DNA from: an uncultured Chlorobiaceae bacterium
GTDB taxonomy: Bacteria; Bacteroidota; Chlorobiia; Chlorobiales; Chlorobiaceae
Reading direction: 5' to 3'
NCBI GenBank assembly: GCA_903940125.1
Contig: CAJAJL010000077.1
Location: forward strand, 24,895 to 88,894
DNA length: 64,000 bases
Under the pieces are notes generated by a model. That model was not told the origin of the DNA. It searched no databases and saw nothing but the letters and a program-made list of their open reading frames with translations. The translations under genes and the position numbers were made by a program. Of the stretch, positions 46,878 through 56,202 are shown piece after piece (the first letter of the stretch is position 1; every line of letters starts with the position of its first letter).

Positions 46878-47742
46878 ATTCTCCCAACTGATAGCGGACA
46901 AATCCTATAACATCGACTTTCGACTCGTGCTTCTTTCGGAACTCCTGGAGAACATCAGAAACCTTCGTGGTATTATCTTTGATAAAGAACTGCTCGGATA
47001 GCACTACCTCCTGGTAATACTTTTCAAGTCTGCCCTGAACAATCTTGTCGACAAATTCTTCCTTCTTACCCTGACTGAGTGCCTGCTGTTTATAAATTTC
47101 TGACTCTGATGCAATATAATCAGCTGGTACTGCTGACCGATCAGTAACTATCGGGGCAGCTGCCACTACCTGCATGGCAAGATCCTTGGCAAGCTCCCTG
47201 ACGGCTTCCGGATTATCGGTAGCTACATGAATGATTGCGCCAAGCTGCGCACCTGGATGTGTATAGGCCTCGACAAGTCCATCCTGAGCATCACAGAATA
47301 CAAGACGCTTGAGATTTATCTTTTCACCGAGTTTTCCGGTCATTGTCTTAATGGCATCGTCAACTGTTTCACCACCATAGGCTTCACCCAGAGTAAGTTT
47401 CAACAGGGCTTCGGCGGTTGTACTATGAGTTGACAGAGCAAGGTCGCCAAGTGCATTGGCAAAACCTGTAAAAACCTCACCTCGAGCAACAAAATCAGTT
47501 TCGCAGTTGAGCTCAAGAATAACTCCTGTCTTATGGTCAGGGGTTATTTTTATACATACCATACCTTCCCGAGCCTCTTTATCTGCGCGTTTGGCTGCGA
47601 GTGCAGCTCCTTTCTTGCGAAGATAGTCTATGGCTTTCTGCACATCACCACCTGTTTCGTCAAGGGCTTTTTTGCAGTCCATCATTCCTACACCTGTTAT
47701 ATCACGAAGATTTTTTACATCTTTTGCTGAAATCTGGCTCAT
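46876..47742 (-). CDS. tsf: Elongation factor Ts
   Basis: 288 residues. [24 protein letters not shown] (UBA-like domain), [15 protein letters not shown] (EF-Tu interaction), two core subdomains and the end domain with [16 protein letters not shown]. The nucleotide-exchange factor for EF-Tu. Second gene of the rpsB-tsf unit, 34 bp after rpsB. Confidence 0.97.
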   Translation of the reverse strand: MSQISAKDVKNLRDITGVGMMDCKKALDETGGDVQKAIDYLRKKGAALAAKRADKEAREGMVCIKITPDHKTGVILELNCETDFVARGEVFTGFANALGDLALSTHSTTAEALLKLTLGEAYGGETVDDAIKTMTGKLGEKINLKRLVFCDAQDGLVEAYTHPGAQLGAIIHVATDNPEAVRELAKDLAMQVVAAAPIVTDRSAVPADYIASESEIYKQQALSQGKKEEFVDKIVQGRLEKYYQEVVLSEQFFIKDNTTKVSDVLQEFRKKHESKVDVIGFVRYQLGE

Positions 47743-47776
47743 TGAACGTTCATTCTGTATTTATTATAAACTCTAC

Positions 47777-48532
47777 TTATTCGCTGATTTCTTCTTTTCC
47801 GCCATCCTCTTCCACTTCATCCAGGTCGGCAAGGACTTCCTGTTCCACTTTAAGCGCACGTGCATTAATGACTGTATCGGCAACGGCTGTAACCATAAGC
47901 TTGATAGAGCGGATAGCGTCGTCGTTTGCAGGAATTACAAAATCAACCAGTTCAGGATCGCAGTTGGTATCGACCATTGCGATAATTGGAATACCAAGTG
48001 AACGGGCTTCCTTGATAGCAATATGCTCTTTCTTGATGTCTACAATGAATAGTGCGGCAGGAAGCCTTGTCATGGTGGCAATGCCACCGAGAATCCTCAT
48101 CAGCTTTTCCTTTTCGCGGGCAAGCATGAGTCGTTCTTTTTTGGTAATCATGTCAAAGGTGCCATCGGTCGCCATTCTGTCGATGGAGTTCATGCGCCTG
48201 ATGCTCTGGCGAATGGTCTGGAAATTGGTAAGCATACCTCCGAGCCAGCGTTCGCAAACGTAAGGCATGCCTGCACGTTCTGCCTCTTCGGAAATAATGT
48301 GTTTCGCCTGTTTTTTTGTACCGACAAACATGATTTCCCTGCCTGTCTGTGCGATTGCTTCAAGAGCTTTAAGCGCTTCATCGGCAAGCACGACGGTTTT
48401 CTGCAGATCAATAATGTGAACACCGTTTTTTTCCATGAAAATGTACGGCTTCATTTTCGGACACCAGCGGCGGGCAAGGTGACCGAAGTGGACTCCTGCG
48501 CGGAGCATCTCTTCGAGCTGAAAATGTGACAT
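47777..48532 (-). CDS. rpsB: 30S ribosomal protein S2
   Basis: 251 residues. [57 protein letters not shown] and [20 protein letters not shown] are classical S2 blocks. An acidic tail ([16 protein letters not shown]) closes it. AGGAA lies ahead of the ATG. Forms a unit with tsf. Confidence 0.97.
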   Translation of the reverse strand: MSHFQLEEMLRAGVHFGHLARRWCPKMKPYIFMEKNGVHIIDLQKTVVLADEALKALEAIAQTGREIMFVGTKKQAKHIISEEAERAGMPYVCERWLGGMLTNFQTIRQSIRRMNSIDRMATDGTFDMITKKERLMLAREKEKLMRILGGIATMTRLPAALFIVDIKKEHIAIKEARSLGIPIIAMVDTNCDPELVDFVIPANDDAIRSIKLMVTAVADTVINARALKVEQEVLADLDEVEEDGGKEEISE

Positions 48533-48691
48533 TTGTTGTGTTCCTGTTATTTAGTTATTCCTCTACCATGTATATACTGACCGGTATCCGGCGCAGGGCG
48601 CCAGACACTTCCGGAAAGCTTCATCTGAACAGTGATCAGATTGACATGATATGCGAAGTTGTTTTTTGTAAAAGCAATAAAATAATTCGTA
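48533..48691 (-). promoter_or_regulatory. Candidate structured leader of rpsB-tsf
   Basis: The 159 bases upstream of rpsB contain several short inverted repeats on the rpsB strand: ATCTG/CAGAT, CTTTCCGGAAG (self-complementary core), and GGCGC/GCGCC at 48590-48602. S2 represses its own operon through such leaders in other bacteria. No conserved motif could be confirmed, and part of the region may simply be rpsI termination. Confidence 0.35.
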
Positions 48692-49087
48692 TTAACGCTT
48701 TGAGAACTGGAAACGTTTGCGGGCTTTTTTGCGTCCGAATTTTTTCCGTTCAACCATGCGGGGATCTCTGGTCAGAAGCTTTTCTGTTTTAAGGACTGCA
48801 CGAGCGGCTTCGTCAAACTCAGTTAAAGCGCGGGCAATTGCAAGACTGACTGCTCCGGACTGACCGCTGACACCGCCACCGTGCACATTGACTTTGATGT
48901 CAAACTGTTCTGATTTTTCGGTAATCACAAGAGGCCTGAGAGCCTGCTGACGCTTGAATTCATCCTTAAAATACTCTTCTACCGGCAACTTATTGATAAT
49001 AATCCGGCCCTTTCCCGGAGTTACAATCGCTCGAGCCACCGAGGTTTTACGGCGACCTACTGTATCGATAACCTCTTTCATTCCCAA
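48692..49087 (-). CDS. rpsI: 30S ribosomal protein S9
   Basis: 131 residues (or 129 from the ATG at 49081). [22 protein letters not shown] at the start, [24 protein letters not shown] in the centre and the basic C-terminus [16 protein letters not shown] that reaches the P-site tRNA. Eleven bases after rplM, the usual L13-S9 pair. Confidence 0.97.
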   Translation of the reverse strand: MGMKEVIDTVGRRKTSVARAIVTPGKGRIIINKLPVEEYFKDEFKRQQALRPLVITEKSEQFDIKVNVHGGGVSGQSGAVSLAIARALTEFDEAARAVLKTEKLLTRDPRMVERKKFGRKKARKRFQFSKR

Positions 49088-49098
49088 TTCTTTATTGT

Positions 49099-49548
49099 TT
49101 AGTTGACTTTCATTTCAGCTGGAGACTGCGACGCATGAGGGTGCTCTGAACCTGAATAAACCTTGAGTTTCCTGAAAAGCTGTCGACCGAGATTATTGTG
49201 CGGCAACATTCCCCAGACTGCATTTTCGATAACTCTTTCAGGTCTTTTCTTCAGAAGATCCTTGACGTGATCAATTTTTACACCGCCAGGATAATGAGAG
49301 TGAGAAAAGTAGCTTTTCTGATCTTCTTTTTTGCCAGACAAAGCGACTTTATCGGCATTGGTCACCACAATAAAATCACCGGTATCGATATGTGGAGTAA
49401 ACTGCGGTTTATGCTTGCCTCGAAGGACTTTTGCAATCTCTGAAGCCATTCTGCCCAGCACCTGCCCATCTGCATCGATGACATACCACTTACGATCAAC
49501 TTCTGCTGGCTTTGCCGAATATGTTTTGAAACTTATCGTCTTGCTCAT
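49099..49548 (-). CDS. rplM: 50S ribosomal protein L13
   Basis: 149 residues from the ATG at 49548 ([20 protein letters not shown]); the 17 codons before it in the ORF track are outside the family. [37 protein letters not shown] and [20 protein letters not shown] are typical. Co-transcribed with rpsI; divergent from der. Confidence 0.97.
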   Translation of the reverse strand: MSKTISFKTYSAKPAEVDRKWYVIDADGQVLGRMASEIAKVLRGKHKPQFTPHIDTGDFIVVTNADKVALSGKKEDQKSYFSHSHYPGGVKIDHVKDLLKKRPERVIENAVWGMLPHNNLGRQLFRKLKVYSGSEHPHASQSPAEMKVN

Positions 49549-49702
49549 GCTCTTACTAATAGAATTAACTGGACTTTTGCGGAAAATAAAGTCCATCAAT
49601 GTAAATTATTCCACTTAATTCTACAAATTATACCTTATATCTAATCAGGAATTCCAAGAGAGGTCGATTTTACTTTTTTTTACCAAGACTGTATTTGTTC
49701 TT

Positions 49703-51016
49703 ATGAAGCCTTTAATTGCTTTGGTTGGTAGGCCAAACGTCGGCAAATCTACCTTATTTAACAGAATCTTACGCCAGAGAAGCGCCATCGTTGACAGTAC
49801 GCCGGGGGTCACGCGAGACCGGCACATTTCTGAGGGCGAGTGGCAGGGCAAACAGTTCCTTCTGATGGATACGGGTGGCTATAACGCTGATGCAGATGTC
49901 ATCAGTATGGCTATGCTTGAGCAGACGCTGATGGCCATCCGTGAAGCTGATATTGTTATTTTTCTGACCGATGCCCGTGCCGGCCTTTCGTATGAAGACC
50001 TTGAACTTGCAAGGCTGCTGCAGCGGACATTTCAGCACAAACAGCTTTTTTTTGCGGTCAATAAGGTCGAAACTCCGCAACTTACCATTGACGCAGAGTC
50101 ATTTATAAGTACTGGATTCACGAAGCCCTATTTTATATCTGCAAAAGATGGCTCCGGTGTTGCCGATATGCTTGATGACATTCTTGAAGCACTGCCTTCG
50201 TTGGAAAAAACTGCCGGCGAAGAGGATAGTGCCATCCCGCTTGCTGTGGTCGGGAGACCAAATGTCGGAAAATCGAGTTTTGTCAATGCTCTGCTGGGTT
50301 CCAACCGTCTGATTGTTTCAAACATCCCTGGCACAACCCGGGATGCCATCGACAGCCGTTTTATACGTAAGCAGCAGGAGTTCATTCTGATCGATACCGC
50401 CGGATTGCGAAAAAGAACGAAGATCGATGCCGGCATAGAGTATTACAGTTCGCTGAGAACAGAAAAAGCCATTGAGCGATGCGATGTTGCTCTGGTAATG
50501 CTGGATGCGGAGCCGGGAATTGAAAAGCAGGATATGAAAATTATCAATATGGCTGTTGAGAGGAAAAAGGGTGCATTGCTTCTCATCAACAAATGGGACC
50601 TGATCGAAAAGGATTCTAAAACAAGCAAAATTTATGAAGATAACCTGCGCTTAAACATGGGAAACCTTTCTTATGTACCGGTTCTCTTTATTTCTGCACT
50701 GACCAAAAAAAATCTCTATCGGGCGATTGATACTGCTCAGGAAATCAGCCGAAACCGATCGCGCAAAATCACGACCAGCGTGCTCATCAAATTCCTTGAG
50801 GAAGCACTTTCGCAAACACATGTTTCGACAAAATCGGGTAAGGAGTTAAAAATCAAGTACATGACGCAGATCAATGCAGCTTGGCCGGTATTTGCATTTT
50901 TCTGTAATGACCCATTGCTTGTTCAGAATAATTTCAGAAAGTTTCTTGAAAACAAACTGCGCGAACAGTTCAGTCTGGATGGAGTTCCCATCTCGATGCG
51001 TTTTCTTCAGAAATAG
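49703..51016 (+). CDS. der: Ribosome biogenesis GTPase Der (EngA)
   Basis: 437 residues. Two consecutive GTPase domains, each with its own G1 motif ([15 protein letters not shown] and [15 protein letters not shown]), DTGGY/DTAGL switches and NKVE/NKWD base-recognition motifs, then a C-terminal KH-like domain. Acts in 50S subunit maturation. No strong Shine-Dalgarno is seen directly upstream. Confidence 0.97.
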   Translation: MKPLIALVGRPNVGKSTLFNRILRQRSAIVDSTPGVTRDRHISEGEWQGKQFLLMDTGGYNADADVISMAMLEQTLMAIREADIVIFLTDARAGLSYEDLELARLLQRTFQHKQLFFAVNKVETPQLTIDAESFISTGFTKPYFISAKDGSGVADMLDDILEALPSLEKTAGEEDSAIPLAVVGRPNVGKSSFVNALLGSNRLIVSNIPGTTRDAIDSRFIRKQQEFILIDTAGLRKRTKIDAGIEYYSSLRTEKAIERCDVALVMLDAEPGIEKQDMKIINMAVERKKGALLLINKWDLIEKDSKTSKIYEDNLRLNMGNLSYVPVLFISALTKKNLYRAIDTAQEISRNRSRKITTSVLIKFLEEALSQTHVSTKSGKELKIKYMTQINAAWPVFAFFCNDPLLVQNNFRKFLENKLREQFSLDGVPISMRFLQK

Positions 51017-51072
51017 AGAGTGTAATCGAGAGAAACCGCCTTTTTTAATGCAACATCAACGTAAAGAATCGT

Positions 51073-52155
51073 ATGTCGACAGTCACTGAAGCACAAATCA
51101 TAGAAGCACTGAGCTCAGTCCAGGAACCTGACCTGAAAAAAGATCTTATCACTCTCGCCATGGTTGAGGATATTATTCTTGACAGCGATAACAATGTATC
51201 GTTTACTGTAGTGCTTACCACTCCGGCATGTCCTTTGAAAGAGCAGATCAAGCAGTCCTGCATCGACTCCATCAGAACCCATGTGCCTGAAGCAGCGGCA
51301 ATTGAGGTTAACATGACTTCAAAAGTAACCTCATCCTGCAGTCATCATCACTGCAATCATGAGCGCCCATTACAACAGGTAAAAAATATTATTGCTGTAG
51401 CATCCGGAAAAGGCGGTGTTGGAAAATCTACCTTTGCGGTAAACCTTGCCGTAGCTCTTGCTAAAACCGGTGCAAAAGTCGGCCTGATAGATGCTGACCT
51501 TTATGGACCGAGCATTCCAACCATGTTTGGCATGCAGAATGCAAAACCAGAAATGGCAGGAAAGAACATTGTTCCTCTTGAGAAGTATGGTGTAAAACTT
51601 ATGTCGATAGGCTTTCTGATCGAAACAGAAACCGCGCTACTATGGCGAGGCCCCATGGCTTCGAGCGCTATCAAACAGTTTATCAGTGAAGTGGAGTGGA
51701 AAGAACTTGACTACCTGATTTTTGATTTTCCGCCGGGTACGGGTGATATTCAGATAACCATTGCCCAGACGATTCCGTTAAGCGGCGCGATTATTGTTAC
51801 AACACCGCAGGATGTGGCCCTTGCTGATGTGTCGAAAGCTGTCAGCATGTTCCGCAAGGTCAATGTTCCTCTTCTGGGTCTGGTGGAAAATATGAGTTAT
51901 TACGAACTTCCGGACGGAACCAGAGACTTTATTTTCGGGCACCATGGCGGAGAAATATTTGCAAGAACCCAGAACATTCCATTTCTCGGTGAAATACCGA
52001 TCGACAGAGCCGTCCGGGAAGGGGGTGACAATGGAATACCTTATGTTCTTGGCCATCCTGATTCTGCAACATCGAATGCAATCATTCGAGCATCAATGGA
52101 GGTTGCCCGCAGGGTTTCCATAACCAATGCGGAACACGCAGAACAACATTCATAA
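51073..52155 (+). CDS. Mrp/NBP35-type Fe-S cluster carrier ATPase
   Basis: 360 residues. An N-terminal MIP18 (DUF59) domain (IIEALSSVQEPDLKKDLITL, LTTPACPLKEQIKQS) is joined by a Cys/His-rich linker (SSCSHHHCNHE, about 90-100) to the deviant Walker A P-loop ATPase IIAVASGKGGVGKSTFAVNLA. FDFPPGTGDIQITIAQ follows. The CxxC pair usual near the C-terminus of cluster-binding Mrp proteins is not evident here. It probably delivers Fe-S clusters. A NifU C-domain protein is encoded 94 bp downstream. Confidence 0.9.
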   Translation: MSTVTEAQIIEALSSVQEPDLKKDLITLAMVEDIILDSDNNVSFTVVLTTPACPLKEQIKQSCIDSIRTHVPEAAAIEVNMTSKVTSSCSHHHCNHERPLQQVKNIIAVASGKGGVGKSTFAVNLAVALAKTGAKVGLIDADLYGPSIPTMFGMQNAKPEMAGKNIVPLEKYGVKLMSIGFLIETETALLWRGPMASSAIKQFISEVEWKELDYLIFDFPPGTGDIQITIAQTIPLSGAIIVTTPQDVALADVSKAVSMFRKVNVPLLGLVENMSYYELPDGTRDFIFGHHGGEIFARTQNIPFLGEIPIDRAVREGGDNGIPYVLGHPDSATSNAIIRASMEVARRVSITNAEHAEQHS

Positions 52156-52249
52156 CTTTGATATTGTTTTTTTGCGCTATAGGTTTGATATTAGCTCTAT
52201 CAGTAACGAAACAAACGTCATTTTTTCTTCATTGTAAACCAATTATAAC

Positions 52250-52510
52250 ATGAGCAGCAGTAAGGATTATCTTCCAAATAGCGATGCACTTTACGACAGG
52301 GTTATTGCTTCACTTGAAACTGTACGTCCTTATCTACAGGTAGACGGTGGTGACTGTCAGCTTGTAGGCATTTCAAAGGATTTTGTTGTTGATGTCAAAC
52401 TGCTTGGCGCATGCGGTTCATGCCCGATGAGCACCCTTACGTTGCGTGCAGGCGTTGAACAGGCTATTAAAAAGGCAAATCCGGAAATCGTACGCGTTGA
52501 GTCGGTTTAA
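52250..52510 (+). CDS. NifU C-terminal-domain Fe-S scaffold protein
   Basis: 86 residues, a single Nfu domain: VRPYLQVDGGDCQLVGI, and the cluster-binding CxxC in LLGACGSCPMSTLTLRAGVE. Holds or transfers [4Fe-4S] clusters. Downstream of the Mrp ATPase, so the two may work together. A TTTGATATT repeat (52157 and 52184) stands in the gap before it. Ends eight bases from the stop of ftsK on the other strand. Confidence 0.93.
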   Translation: MSSSKDYLPNSDALYDRVIASLETVRPYLQVDGGDCQLVGISKDFVVDVKLLGACGSCPMSTLTLRAGVEQAIKKANPEIVRVESV

Positions 52511-52518
52511 TACCTTTA

Positions 52519-54888
52519 TCAGTCAAGATTCTTCAATAAAAGTTCAAGGGAGTCCTCGTTGTCAATGAGGACTTCTCTTGCTCTGCTTCCATCAGCTTCA
52601 CTGACAATCCCGTTGAATTCGAGCTGGTCCATAACCCTTCCGGCCCGGCTGAATCCCAGACGCAAACGTCTTTGCAGCATTGAGACACTTGCCTGCTGAT
52701 GGAGTACAACAAGTCTTGCTGCATCATTAAACATTTCGTCTCTCTTGTCATTGTCCTGATTTCCCGATGACTGAAGCCCGTTGCCTTTCTGCTGATCAGG
52801 TTCCGGCAGCTCATACATAATTTTCAGTGCCGGCTGTGAACCGATAAATGAGGTAATCTCTTCAACCTCACCTGAAGAGACATAAGGCCCCTGAATACGC
52901 ATGGCTTTCGGCTGATCGGAAGGCTGATAGAGCATATCTCCACTGCCGAGCAGCTGTTCGGCTCCGTAACCATCAAGGATGGTGCGTGAATCTACTCCGC
53001 TCGCCACCTGGAAAGCAATGCGTGCCGGAAAGTTGGCCTTGATAATACCGGTGATGACATTAACCGAGGGGCGCTGTGTCGCAACTATCAGATGAATTCC
53101 GACAGCCCTGGCAAGCTGGGCTATCCGGGTGATAGGCTCTTCAACTTCCCTTCGGGCGGTAATCATGAGATCTGCAAGTTCATCAATAACTACGACGATG
53201 TAAGGCAGTTGCTCGTCCGGAAAACGACGATTGTAGTCCCTGATGTTTCGGACGCCCGCTTTTTCAAGAGTTTCATAACGGAACTCCATCTCTTTTACCA
53301 CGCACTTCAACGCATAGACTGCCTTCTGGGAATCGGTTATAATCTGCTCGTCAATACCGGGAAAACGCACAAGAAAATGATTTTTAAGATGCTGGTACTG
53401 AAAGAGTTCAACTCTTTTAGGGTCGATCATGACAAACTTCACCTTATCCGGGTCGCAGGCATAAAGCAGGCTGGAGATAATAACATTGATACAGACAGAC
53501 TTTCCAGCTCCTGTTGCTCCGGCAATGAGGAGATGCGGCATGGCTGCCAAATCAGCAATATAGACTTCATTCGCGATGGTTTTCCCGAGAACGATCGGCA
53601 GCGTCATTGTGCTGTTTTTGAATTTCTCGACTTGCAGGACTGAACGAAGCCATACCGTTTTAGGCTTTGCATTAGGGATTTCAACTCCGACAGCGTTTTT
53701 GCCTGGAATGGGAGCAATAATACGGATACCTCTTGCCGATAGCGCCATGGCAAGGTCATTTTCGAGAGATATAACCCGGCTGACCTTGACATCAGGTGCA
53801 AGCTCGCATTCAAACAGCGTCACTCGCGGACCGACCGTGGTGGTAATTCTGACAACATCAATATTGAAGATCTTGAGTTTTTCAAGCAGTTTTCGTTTGC
53901 TTTCGGAGAGATGGTGCTCATCGATCTGATCATCATCCTCAGGAACTTTTTCGAGGAGGTCAATTGAGGGAAAGCGGTATGCTTCGCGGTCTTTGGTGCG
54001 AACTTTAAGGCTGCGTGCATCGAGGTCAGCCGCGATTTCGTGAACGGCTTCCTGAATGATCATTTCCGGCTCGCCAGGAAGCTTCGGCTGCTGTTTCGGT
54101 TCAGATATCAAAAGAGCAACAGGTTCCGATAAAGCCGGCTGTCCAAATGTCAAGGAAGGCTTTTCTTGCCTCACCACTTTATGTGCCTCCGTTGACTGCC
54201 GTTTATTTTTCGCTCTCAGTTTTCGCTTTTCCTCTTTTTTTTTACGTCTCTCTGCAAACCATGCGTTCATGCCGGCAAAAGGCTTCATAACCATGTTTTT
54301 AATGGCAATCGATGCCTGCCGGAAATCGGAGGACATTCCCCGTCCGGTATAAATAGTCAAAACAACAGCAAGAACACCAAGCAGAACCCATGCACCCGCT
54401 TCTCCTATAACCTTCAGTTTTTCTGCAAGCATTCTTCCGATCGTCCCGGCCATACTATCACTGAATGGAGTGGAAGTGAGGCCAAACATGGCTTCGATAT
54501 CGACTGACATGACAGTGCTGTAAAGAAAAAATTTCAACGCTGGTTTAAGACTTTTAGCGCGAAAAAGTGACCAGCCCCAGAAAAATATGGCCGTGAACGG
54601 AAGAATAACCGGATAACCATACGTATGGATAAAAAAGGAGGAAAGCTTAACCCCTAAAGGCCCGAAAGGATTATGAATGGTCTCGGCAGCATCTCTGGCT
54701 GCCTTGCTGAAAATATCGTGCCAGGCCAGAGTCGCAAAACTTGCTTCATCTTCGAGATTGAAACTCAAGAGAAAGCTGATCAGAAAAAATGATATAAGCA
54801 TAAATCCGATGCCTGACAACTCTCTCTTCAGCGACTCCCTGTCATGAGTCTGTCCCCTTGCTCCTCTTTTTTCTTTCTTCATTTTCAC
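52519..54888 (-). CDS. ftsK: DNA translocase FtsK
   Basis: 789 residues. Four N-terminal membrane helices (about 30-175), a basic and variable linker (RRKKKEEKRKLRAKNKRQ), then the alpha/beta motor with Walker A LIAGATGAGKSVCINVII and Walker B YIVVVIDELADLMI, and the gamma winged-helix domain (MLQRRLRLGFSRAGRVMDQL) that reads KOPS sequences. Coordinates chromosome dimer resolution with division. It is preceded at 26 bp by the gcvT stop on the same strand. Confidence 0.95.
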   Translation of the reverse strand: MKMKKEKRGARGQTHDRESLKRELSGIGFMLISFFLISFLLSFNLEDEASFATLAWHDIFSKAARDAAETIHNPFGPLGVKLSSFFIHTYGYPVILPFTAIFFWGWSLFRAKSLKPALKFFLYSTVMSVDIEAMFGLTSTPFSDSMAGTIGRMLAEKLKVIGEAGAWVLLGVLAVVLTIYTGRGMSSDFRQASIAIKNMVMKPFAGMNAWFAERRKKKEEKRKLRAKNKRQSTEAHKVVRQEKPSLTFGQPALSEPVALLISEPKQQPKLPGEPEMIIQEAVHEIAADLDARSLKVRTKDREAYRFPSIDLLEKVPEDDDQIDEHHLSESKRKLLEKLKIFNIDVVRITTTVGPRVTLFECELAPDVKVSRVISLENDLAMALSARGIRIIAPIPGKNAVGVEIPNAKPKTVWLRSVLQVEKFKNSTMTLPIVLGKTIANEVYIADLAAMPHLLIAGATGAGKSVCINVIISSLLYACDPDKVKFVMIDPKRVELFQYQHLKNHFLVRFPGIDEQIITDSQKAVYALKCVVKEMEFRYETLEKAGVRNIRDYNRRFPDEQLPYIVVVIDELADLMITARREVEEPITRIAQLARAVGIHLIVATQRPSVNVITGIIKANFPARIAFQVASGVDSRTILDGYGAEQLLGSGDMLYQPSDQPKAMRIQGPYVSSGEVEEITSFIGSQPALKIMYELPEPDQQKGNGLQSSGNQDNDKRDEMFNDAARLVVLHQQASVSMLQRRLRLGFSRAGRVMDQLEFNGIVSEADGSRAREVLIDNEDSLELLLKNLD

Positions 54889-54914
54889 TTGTGCAATCTC
54901 TCCTTGATACCTTT

Positions 54915-56018
54915 TTACTGACCGCTTAAAGAGGTTGTAACAAAAGGCAGAGTTCTGATCCTACCGGTATGGAAAGTACCGCGAACTTCAACCAGTACAG
55001 GAGTTCCAGGATTTATATATTCGCGTACAATACTGCAGGTTCCTATAGGCTCCTGCAGTGTCGGTGAGAGAGTGCCGCTGCACACCCAGCCAATTTCCTG
55101 ATGGTCGGTATTATAAACCTTAAACCCCTGGCGTGGAAGAACTCGACCATTCAGACTGAAGCCTGCCACTCCACGCTTTAGATTGAGTTCAACCTGCTGA
55201 CATGCCTCCTTACCTATAAAATGTCCTTTATTTATTTTTACCACCCATTTCAATCTGGCCTCAAGTGGATTTGTGTCTTGATCAATCTCATGCCCATACA
55301 GTGAATACCCCATCTCAAGACGAAGGGTATCGCGCGCGCCAAGACCTACAGGCTGAATGTTAAACTCTTTCCCCGCGGCAATAAGAGCCTCCCATAAAGT
55401 CAACGCAATATCGTTAGGCAAACATATTTCCACACCATTTTCGCCAGTGTAACCGGTTCGAGCTATGATAAGCTCGGAGCCCTGAAATGACGCGTTACCA
55501 AACTGAAATAAGCCAAGCGATTCTGTAGAAAATGCAGGGAATACAATCTTGAGAATGTTCAGAGCAAACGGTCCCTGAAGAGCAATCAATGAAAGCCGAT
55601 CAGTATGATCTTCAAGATCAACTCCTTCAAAAGCAGTGATATGCTGCTGCATCCATTCGAAATCTTTTGGAGCATTGCTTGCATTGACTATAAGAAAATA
55701 GGTATCACGATCAATGCGATAGATAATAAGATCATCTACGATACCGCCATGAGGATAGAGCATGAGGTTGTACTGAGCATGACCCGCTTCCAGTTTTTCC
55801 AGGTCGTTCGTTGTAAGGTACTGTAGAAAATCCTTGGCGCGTGTGCCTTTAACGTAAAAGTTTCCCATATGGGAGACGTCAAAAAGCCCTGCCGCATTTC
55901 TGACAGCCTTATGCTCGGCAATAATTCCCGAATACTGAACAGGCATAAGATAGCCGCCAAAATCGATAATTTTTGCTCCAGCCTGCTGATGCCAGGAGAA
56001 CAATGCTGTTTTTTTCAT
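54915..56018 (-). CDS. gcvT: Glycine cleavage system T protein
   Basis: 367 residues. The aminomethyltransferase of glycine cleavage. MPVQYSGIIAEHKAVRNAAGLFDVSHMGNF, the catalytic Asp region DDLIIYRIDRDTYFLIVNASN, TGYTGENGVEICLP and LEARLKWVV are present. The H and P proteins are not nearby. I looked for a glycine riboswitch in the 184 bp before it and saw none. Confidence 0.95.
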   Translation of the reverse strand: MKKTALFSWHQQAGAKIIDFGGYLMPVQYSGIIAEHKAVRNAAGLFDVSHMGNFYVKGTRAKDFLQYLTTNDLEKLEAGHAQYNLMLYPHGGIVDDLIIYRIDRDTYFLIVNASNAPKDFEWMQQHITAFEGVDLEDHTDRLSLIALQGPFALNILKIVFPAFSTESLGLFQFGNASFQGSELIIARTGYTGENGVEICLPNDIALTLWEALIAAGKEFNIQPVGLGARDTLRLEMGYSLYGHEIDQDTNPLEARLKWVVKINKGHFIGKEACQQVELNLKRGVAGFSLNGRVLPRQGFKVYNTDHQEIGWVCSGTLSPTLQEPIGTCSIVREYINPGTPVLVEVRGTFHTGRIRTLPFVTTSLSGQ

Positions 56019-56202
56019 AACTGCTTTCTGCTAATTTGATTAAGCGGTGCTACAACTGACTGTAAAAAAACATTTAAACAGGAAAATCAAAGCGTTTTAT
56101 TTCGAAGTACGGATATATTTTTTCATGGTCATACTCCACTGTTTCCCCAGTTATATGAAGACATGGAGGTTGATAGAGTTAACAGTTCATGACTCTTAAC
56201 GT

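Noticed and set aside
56019-56202. Glycine riboswitch upstream of gcvT
   Set aside because: The expected conserved GGGAGAG/ACCGGGGAGC-like blocks are absent.
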